Both the position numbers and the translations under genes were made by a program. Below are positions 4,747 through 9,584 of a stretch of 9,584 nucleotides of DNA, piece after piece. The notes beneath the pieces are model-generated. The model searched no databases and had not been told where the DNA came from. It worked only from the letters and a program-made list of their open reading frames with translations. Positions within the stretch are counted from its first letter, which is position 1, and each line of letters begins with the position of its first letter. The stretch spans positions 1 through 9,584 of the forward strand of contig DASWMP010000040.1 of assembly GCA_036399695.1 (NCBI GenBank), given 5' to 3'. The stretch comes from DASVEE01 sp036399695. GTDB lineage: Bacteria > Acidobacteriota > Thermoanaerobaculia > Gp7-AA8.

Positions 4747-7254
4747 ATGTCCTTCACAAAAAAATACCTGCTGTGGCTTCTCGTTCCTCCGGCGATCGTC
4801 ACAGTACCGCCCGGACTGTTGTTTCTCACCCAGGTGGTCCAGCTCACCTGGAGCGGGATCTTCATGCTCCTCGGCGGTCTGGCGGTGATGTACGCGATCG
4901 GCGGCATCGTCTTCACGCGCGGCGTGCAGCCCTACGCCGAAGCGGTCGAGCGGGCGCTGGAAACGAAGACGGATCCGTCGCAGGCGATGTCGGCCTGCCT
5001 CGATCGCACGAAGCTGCTCTCGCTCCTCCTCTGGAGTGGCGGCGGGCTGCTCTACGCCATCGTCGGCACGGCCGTCTTCATGCCGACCGGCCTCGGGTTC
5101 GGCTACTTCCTCGTCGCGGCGCTCATCGGCTCGTTCCCGTCCATCGTCTGGGGCTATGCGATGGGCAAATATCAGCTTCGCCGCGCCGCTGAAGAGGCAG
5201 GCGTGGAGACGCTGCACTACCGGGGCCGCGAGCTCCCCCTCGGCCGCAAGATCGCCATCGTCTTCATCGGCTCCTTCATCGTCAGCTCCGCGGCGCTCGT
5301 CCAGCTCATCTCCTCGAAGGTCTCGACGACGCTCGAGACGCTGGCCATCAACACCGAAGGCGAGCGCTGGAACCGCCTCTACGACAGCGCGAATCTCGTG
5401 GCGAACTTCGACGCGTCGGCACTCGATACGCTCAAGAGCTACGTGCCGCCGACGTACACGCTCCATCTCGTCGACAAGCGTGGCAACGTGGTGACGACGA
5501 ACGAGAACGCGGTGCTCACCCCCACCGAGCTCGCCAGCGTCCGCCGCATCCGCAACGGCGACAGCAGCGCCTACATCGGCCCGCACGTGAGCCGCTTCCG
5601 CGAGCTGCGCAACGGCTCGATCCTCGTGCTCTCCGTCCCCTGGGCGCCGTACCAGCACATCCCGTTTCAGATCACTTTCTACACGCTGCTCATCGCCCTC
5701 TTCACGACCATCGCCTTCTCGGTGGCGACGTTCTTCCTCTCGCGCGACGTGACCTACCCGATCCGCGAGCTGCGCAAGGTGACGAGCGAGATGGCGCAGG
5801 GCAATTTCGACGTGGCGCCGCGCGTGTTCGCGGATGATGAAGTGGGCGCGCTGGCCGACAGCTTCACCGAGACGCGCGGCAACCTGCGCCGCCTCCTGGG
5901 CCGCGTGGGCGGCAGCGGCACGACGATCACGGACGGCGTCCGCGTCATCACCGGCGGCACGGAGTCGCTGCTCGTCCGCTCGCGCGATCAGGCGGAGTTG
6001 ACGGAAAGCTCGTCGCTGGCGCTCGAAAACGTCCGCGGCGGCATCAGCCGCGTCCTCGGCGCCGCCGACAGCGTGACCGACCTGACGCAGGACGCCTCCA
6101 GCCGCGCGCTCGAGATGCAGGCCTCGGCCGAAGAGGTCGCACGCAGCATGGACTATCTCTTCCAGTCGGTGGAGAAGACGTCGTCCTCGACGACGGAGAT
6201 GAACGCGTCGATGGTCGAGGTGTCGAAGCGCACCGAGGTCCTGAGCAGTATCGGCGAGGAGGTGTTGTCGTTCGTCGCCGAGATGGATTCGACGATCGCG
6301 GAGCTGCGCGCCGGTTCGCAGTCGACGGCGGACCTGGCGCAGCAGGTCAGTGACGACGCCCGCGCCGGCGGCGAAGCGGTGCTCCGCACGGTCGAAGGGA
6401 TCACGGCCGCACACGAGTCGACCATGAGCGCAGCCACGACGCTCGACGAGCTGCAGCACAGCATCGGCCAGATCTCGCAGATCCTCACGGTCATCGAAGA
6501 GGTGGCGAACCGGACGAACCTCCTCTCCCTCAACGCGGCGATCATCGCCGCGCAGGCGGGCGAGCATGGCGCCGGCTTCACCGTCGTCGCCGACGAGATC
6601 CGCGAGCTGGCGGAACGGACGCGCGGCTCGACGAAGGAGATCTCGTCGATCATCAAGCGCGTGCAGGGGGGCTCGAAGGAAGCGGTCTCGAAGATGCACG
6701 CCGGCGTGGCGCGCGTCAGCGAGAACGTGGAGCTGGCGCAGGAAGCGTCGCAGTCGCTGGAGAAGATCGTCGACAGCGCCTCGAAGTCGTTCGGCATGGC
6801 CACGAAGATCTCCCGCTCGCTCGAAGAGCAGGCCACCGCCAGCCGGCGTCTGCACGAGGTGACGTCGAGGATGTCCGATCACATCACGGAGCTGACCCGC
6901 GGCTCCCGCGAACAGGCCCGCGGCACGCAGCTCCTGGCGCAGGAAGCAGAGCGCGTCCGCGACATCGCCGCGCAGGTGAAGAACGCCACGGAGGAGCAGT
7001 CCACCGCCGGCCGCGGCATCACCACCGCGCTGGAAAAGATCGCCGAAGACTCCCGCGCCATGCGCGACCTCCTCGAACGCCAGTTGCGCGAAACCGACCG
7101 CATCGCCGACGCTTCACGCACCATGCTCGAAATCGCCCAGCAGAACGAAGGCATCGCCCAGGACTTCAGCTCCACCGTCCAGAACCTGGTCCGCAGCGGC
7201 AGCGAGTTCGAGAGCGAGGTGGCGAGGTTCAGGTTCCGGGGAGGGGAGCACTAG
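4747..7254 (+). CDS. Methyl-accepting chemotaxis-like protein, six membrane segments, long signalling hairpin
   Basis: The protein has 835 residues. Hydrophobic segments at about 8-30, 35-57, 88-112, 117-139, 168-190 and 308-331 suggest an N-terminal four-helix membrane bundle, then a roughly 117-residue external sensor (191-307) between segments five and six. A HAMP domain follows (about 331-385; PIRELRKVTSEMAQGNF then DDEVGALADSF). Residues 386-835 are a long antiparallel coiled coil with the CheA/CheW-contacting tip at 587-625 (ANRTNLLSLNAAII then AAQAGEHGAGF). The usual tip reads NAAIEAARAGE; here Glu is Ile600 and Arg is Gln603. No C-terminal CheR/CheB-binding pentapeptide is seen. Ligand is unknown; the sensor may be a small Cache-type domain. 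It should relay an external or membrane signal to a CheA/CheW array, but no che gene lies in the window, so its output is not shown. Confidence 0.95.
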   Translation: MSFTKKYLLWLLVPPAIVTVPPGLLFLTQVVQLTWSGIFMLLGGLAVMYAIGGIVFTRGVQPYAEAVERALETKTDPSQAMSACLDRTKLLSLLLWSGGGLLYAIVGTAVFMPTGLGFGYFLVAALIGSFPSIVWGYAMGKYQLRRAAEEAGVETLHYRGRELPLGRKIAIVFIGSFIVSSAALVQLISSKVSTTLETLAINTEGERWNRLYDSANLVANFDASALDTLKSYVPPTYTLHLVDKRGNVVTTNENAVLTPTELASVRRIRNGDSSAYIGPHVSRFRELRNGSILVLSVPWAPYQHIPFQITFYTLLIALFTTIAFSVATFFLSRDVTYPIRELRKVTSEMAQGNFDVAPRVFADDEVGALADSFTETRGNLRRLLGRVGGSGTTITDGVRVITGGTESLLVRSRDQAELTESSSLALENVRGGISRVLGAADSVTDLTQDASSRALEMQASAEEVARSMDYLFQSVEKTSSSTTEMNASMVEVSKRTEVLSSIGEEVLSFVAEMDSTIAELRAGSQSTADLAQQVSDDARAGGEAVLRTVEGITAAHESTMSAATTLDELQHSIGQISQILTVIEEVANRTNLLSLNAAIIAAQAGEHGAGFTVVADEIRELAERTRGSTKEISSIIKRVQGGSKEAVSKMHAGVARVSENVELAQEASQSLEKIVDSASKSFGMATKISRSLEEQATASRRLHEVTSRMSDHITELTRGSREQARGTQLLAQEAERVRDIAAQVKNATEEQSTAGRGITTALEKIAEDSRAMRDLLERQLRETDRIADASRTMLEIAQQNEGIAQDFSSTVQNLVRSGSEFESEVARFRFRGGEH

Positions 7255-7273
7255 CGCGCCGCTGGCGCGTCAT

Positions 7274-7433
7274 TGCTGGTTGTTGGTTTTTGGTTTTTGG
7301 TAGAGGCGGTTGTCCGTTGTCCGTTTCCCGTTGTCCGTGCTGCGCTCGGCGATGATCCTGGTGTAGCGCAGCACGGAAAACGGACAACGAGCAACGAACA
7401 ACGACTCCAAAACCAAAAACCAACAACCAACAA
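7274..7433. repeat. Long imperfect hairpin between convergent genes, possible bidirectional terminator
   Basis: Bases 7274-7346 and 7365-7433 are inverted repeats of about 70 nt with scattered mismatches and one small length difference, around an 18-nt loop. The outer part is GGTTGTTGG plus GGTTTTTGG-type runs; the inner part is made of short direct repeats of GTTGTCC; the closing stem GTGCTGCGCT/AGCGCAGCAC is perfect. It lies 20 bp after the chemoreceptor stop and 24 bp after the rhodanese stop (minus strand). Both flanks give T-rich or A-rich tracts, so it could end transcription both ways. Its low-complexity composition, unlike its neighbours, also fits a dispersed palindromic repeat. Confidence 0.75.
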
Positions 7434-7456
7434 CCACCCTCCAGTCTCCGGTGCCT

Positions 7457-8332
7457 CTACTCTTCATCCACCGCCACATGCGTGGCGGGGTCGCTTGCCC
7501 ACTCGGCGAATGAGCCGTCGTACATCGAGACGTCGTAGCCGAGATAGCGCATGACAAAGTAGGAGAGCGAGGACTGCATGCCGGTGCGGCAGTAGGTGAT
7601 ATTTGGCTCGTTGCGGGTGATCTTCTTTGATTCGTGCAGGGCGTAGAGCTCGGCCGGCGGTTTGAACGTGCCGTCTTCGGCCATGAGCTCTTTCCAGTAG
7701 ATGTTCACGGCGCCGGGGATGTGGCCGCCGCGGGCGATTCCATCTCCCGGTTCCTTGCCGCTGTACTGGTCGGGCGGGCGGGCGTCGATGAGGCCGAGCG
7801 TGTCGAGCGGAACGAGCTTGCGGAGCTGTGAGAGATAGACGAGGCGCTCCGCCTGGACGCGGGGGGTGAACTTCGCTTTCGGCGGCGTGACCTTCTCGGT
7901 GGAGATGGCGCGTCCTTCGGCTTTCCACTTCGGCAGGCCGCCGTCGAGCAGTGAGGCGCGGTCGCCGTGCCCGAGGTAATCGAGCGTGTAGAAGAAACGG
8001 GCGGCCAGGAGGGGGTCGTCGCCGTAAATGACGATGCGTCCGCGGTCGCCGATCCCGGCCGCTTCGAGTGCTTTCTGCAGCTCGCTCGCATTCGGGAGCT
8101 CGCTCGTGAGGCCGGCGCGGTCGACGGCGATCGTGCCGAGCGTCAGCAGGAGCGCCTGAGGGAGATGGCCGGCGTCGTACTGCGTGGCGTCACGGCCCAC
8201 GTGGACCACCGTCACCTTGCGGTCGCGGATCTTCTTCTCGAGCCAATCGGCCGAGACGAGCATCTTCTCATTGACCCCGGCGCGAGCCGGCAAAGCGACA
8301 AAGAGAAGGACCGCCAGAAAACGTTTCATCAT
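7457..8332 (-). CDS. Exported tandem-domain rhodanese (thiosulfate/3-mercaptopyruvate sulfurtransferase family)
   Basis: The protein has 291 residues. Residues 1-18 form a Sec signal (MMKRF, hydrophobic core, ARA before a likely cut). The N-terminal rhodanese domain (about 24-145) has YDAGHLPQA and LLDGGLPKWKAEGR but Asp at the active-loop position (YGDDPLLAAR), so it is catalytically silent as in other two-domain rhodaneses. The C-terminal domain (about 160-285) has LIDARPPDQYSG, GGHIPGAVNI and the active loop CRTGMQ with Cys248, which would carry the persulfide. It should transfer sulfur from thiosulfate, mercaptopyruvate or a similar donor to an acceptor such as cyanide or a thiol, outside the cytoplasm. 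The loop differs from the CGTGVT/CGSGVT of classical enzymes, so the donor is uncertain. Two adjacent ATGs are possible; the second (8329) is better spaced from GAGG (six bases). It is divergent from the M23 gene. Confidence 0.94.
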   Translation of the reverse strand: MMKRFLAVLLFVALPARAGVNEKMLVSADWLEKKIRDRKVTVVHVGRDATQYDAGHLPQALLLTLGTIAVDRAGLTSELPNASELQKALEAAGIGDRGRIVIYGDDPLLAARFFYTLDYLGHGDRASLLDGGLPKWKAEGRAISTEKVTPPKAKFTPRVQAERLVYLSQLRKLVPLDTLGLIDARPPDQYSGKEPGDGIARGGHIPGAVNIYWKELMAEDGTFKPPAELYALHESKKITRNEPNITYCRTGMQSSLSYFVMRYLGYDVSMYDGSFAEWASDPATHVAVDEE

Positions 8333-8356
8333 CTCCCTCGTAAACTAGCGCGCATT
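8333..8356. promoter_or_regulatory. 24-bp divergent intergenic region with overlapping promoter candidates
   Basis: The rhodanese and M23 genes start back to back with only 24 bp between their ATGs. Leftward, GAGGGAG is the ribosome binding site, and CATAAT (8359-8354, five of six to TATAAT, overlapping the M23 start codon) may be the -10. Rightward, TAAACT (8341-8346) may be a -10 ten bases before the ATG, with no Shine-Dalgarno sequence. The two polymerases would compete for the same DNA. No convincing -35 is visible on either strand. Confidence 0.35.
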
Positions 8357-9433
8357 ATGAAGATGTTTGTAGCCGGCGCCATCCTTCTCTTCGCCCTGCC
8401 GCTCACCGCCGAGGTCACGGTGCGCTCGCTGCCCGCGTCGCCGCTCATCGAGCGTACGCAGAACGCGCAGGCGCTCGGGTTCGACCTCCTCCTCGAGAAC
8501 AAGACTGACGAGACGCTGGAGCTGAGCCGCATCGAGGCCAGCGTCCTGGCGAAGGACGACGTCCTCGTCCTGCAGCGCCGCCTGCAGCGCAACGGCGACA
8601 GTATCTCCACGCTGGCCAACCGGGAGATGAAGCCGGGCGCGAAGCTCGTGATCTTCAACCCCTTCCACGACTTCGAACCTGACGTCGAGCTGCGCCGCAT
8701 CCGCTACGACCTCTGGTTCGACGTCGGGGAGGAGTCGGAGAAACATCAGGCCTCGATCGTGATCGAGCCGCAGCCGTACGCCGGCCGGACGTCCCTGATC
8801 CTCCCGCTGCGCGGCCGCGTCCTGGTGCACGACGGCCACGATTATCTCAGCCACCATCGCCGCCTTGATATCACCGGCGGCATGACGACGGCCCTCGGCA
8901 TCTCCGACAACATGATGCGCTACTCGTACGACCTCGTCGTGATCGATCCCCGTGGCAACATGCACCGCGGCACCGGCAACGCGAACGAGGAGTGGTACGG
9001 CTTCGGGACGGCCGTCGTCGCGCCGGGCGACGGCGTGGTCGTGGCAATGGCCAACGACCGCCAGGACGGCACCCAGGAGCAGCGCGCCCCCATGGAGCTC
9101 GCCGACGTCCTGAAGGACTTCACCCGCATCTACGGCAATTACGTCGTCATCGACCACGGCACCGGCGAGTTCAGCGTCCTCGCCCACCTCAAGCAGGGCA
9201 GCGTGAAGGTGCAGGCCGGTGACCGCGTCAAACAGGGGGCAACCATCGCCGCGATGGGCTCCTCCGGCGACTCCATGTTCCCCCACCTCCACTACCAACT
9301 CCAGCGCGACGCCAGGACCGGCGAAGGGCTGCCGTCGTATTTCTCCGACTACCGCCGCCTCACCGGAGCCGCCTTCGTCAAAGTGAAGCGCGGCCAGATC
9401 GATACAGGGGATGTGGTGGAGTCGATGAGGTAG
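8357..9433 (+). CDS. Exported M23-family (LytM-like) metallopeptidase
   Basis: The protein has 358 residues. ATG at 8357 is chosen because it opens a signal peptide (MKMFVAGAILLFALPLTA, cut near residue 18); upstream in-frame codons run into the divergent rhodanese gene. Residues 20-150 are a beta-rich region of unknown function. The peptidase part (about 155-345) has HHRRLD (166-171, an HxxxD), RYSYDL (188-193), FGTAVVAPGDGVVVA (216-230), YGNYVVIDHG (259-268), LAHL with His277, and HLH (His310, His312). HLH and the third His fit the zinc and catalytic residues of M23 peptidases. H167xxxD171 could complete the site, although RYSYD is also placed like the usual HxxxD. Such enzymes cut peptide cross-links of peptidoglycan or other Gly-containing peptides in the periplasm or outside. 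There is no ribosome binding site; the MITE-like element begins eight bases after the stop. Confidence 0.92.
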   Translation: MKMFVAGAILLFALPLTAEVTVRSLPASPLIERTQNAQALGFDLLLENKTDETLELSRIEASVLAKDDVLVLQRRLQRNGDSISTLANREMKPGAKLVIFNPFHDFEPDVELRRIRYDLWFDVGEESEKHQASIVIEPQPYAGRTSLILPLRGRVLVHDGHDYLSHHRRLDITGGMTTALGISDNMMRYSYDLVVIDPRGNMHRGTGNANEEWYGFGTAVVAPGDGVVVAMANDRQDGTQEQRAPMELADVLKDFTRIYGNYVVIDHGTGEFSVLAHLKQGSVKVQAGDRVKQGATIAAMGSSGDSMFPHLHYQLQRDARTGEGLPSYFSDYRRLTGAAFVKVKRGQIDTGDVVESMR

Positions 9434-9441
9434 ACGATGTT

Positions 9442-9584
9442 GGAGTGCGGTGGCGAACGGAGGGTGTCTCAAAACGGTGCGCCTCGATCTACTCCCCTGG
9501 TTCTGCCGTCGATGAAGGCGGCGCCTGCGGGCGCGGACAGACAGGAGTGTCTGTCCCACATTCAGATTCCGCCGAATATCGGGC
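9442..9584. mobile_element. MITE-like palindromic element, second copy, cut by right edge
   Basis: From 9442 to the window end the sequence matches the reverse complement of 3838-3696, differing only by about two substitutions and a short scrambled patch near 9516-9523. It has the same outer GGAGTGCGGTGGCG, the same GGAGGGTGTCTCAAAACGG, and the REP-like hairpin GACAGACA-GGAG-TGTCTGTC (9536-9555). About half the element is visible; the second arm lies beyond the edge. It begins eight bases after the M23 stop codon, so it may serve as that gene's 3' end. Confidence 0.9.

Noticed and set aside
4714..6882. A 722-residue open frame on the minus strand opposite the chemoreceptor gene
   Set aside because: It is rich in Arg, Asp and His, as expected of an antisense frame in GC-rich DNA, and has no domain. 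The plus-strand product is unmistakable.
8345..9559. A 404-residue minus-strand frame opposite the M23 gene
   Set aside because: It starts inside the repeat at the right edge and runs antisense through a clear M23 gene, with low-complexity Val/Asp/Gly content.

Overview
The window is GC-rich bacterial DNA carrying six protein genes. The gene set is a secreted WNG/YxVxW-repeat protein, a multi-pass chemoreceptor-like protein, an exported tandem rhodanese and an exported M23-family protein. The intergenic DNA is dense in palindromic repeats. This fits an Acidobacteriota-type genome (possibly Thermoanaerobaculia), but that is an inference from style and not a proven assignment. No rRNA, tRNA, CRISPR array, phage gene or transposase is visible.

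Layout from left to right: (1) 1-2121, minus strand, most of a secreted beta-propeller-like repeat protein that runs off the left edge. (2) 2122-2593, a gene-free stretch holding a structured inverted repeat, a 114-bp REP/BIME-like pair of hairpins and six tandem copies of a 22-bp palindromic unit. (3) 2594-3472, minus strand, an alpha/beta hydrolase with a strong ribosome binding site and a plausible promoter. (4) 3473-3876, mostly a 277-289 bp MITE-like palindromic element. (5) 3877-4695, plus strand, an exported, probably lipid-anchored protein with the zinc motifs of the cytidine/nucleoside deaminase superfamily. (6) 4747-7254, plus strand, an 835-residue methyl-accepting chemotaxis-like protein with six predicted membrane segments and a very long signalling coiled coil. 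(7) 7255-7456, a long imperfect hairpin between convergent genes. (8) 7457-8332, minus strand, an exported tandem rhodanese. (9) 8357-9433, plus strand, an exported M23-type peptidase, divergent from the rhodanese across only 24 bp. (10) 9442-9584, a second, near-identical copy of the MITE-like element, cut by the right edge.

The genes do not form one evident pathway. Five of the six carry an export signal or membrane segments, so the shared theme is the cell envelope. The deaminase-like gene and the receptor are 51 bp apart on the same strand and may be co-transcribed. The most unusual content is between the genes. Every intergenic space longer than 100 bp is filled by inverted or tandem repeats. 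Two of the repeat families share a 20-nt hairpin design in which the stem changes by compensating base pairs.
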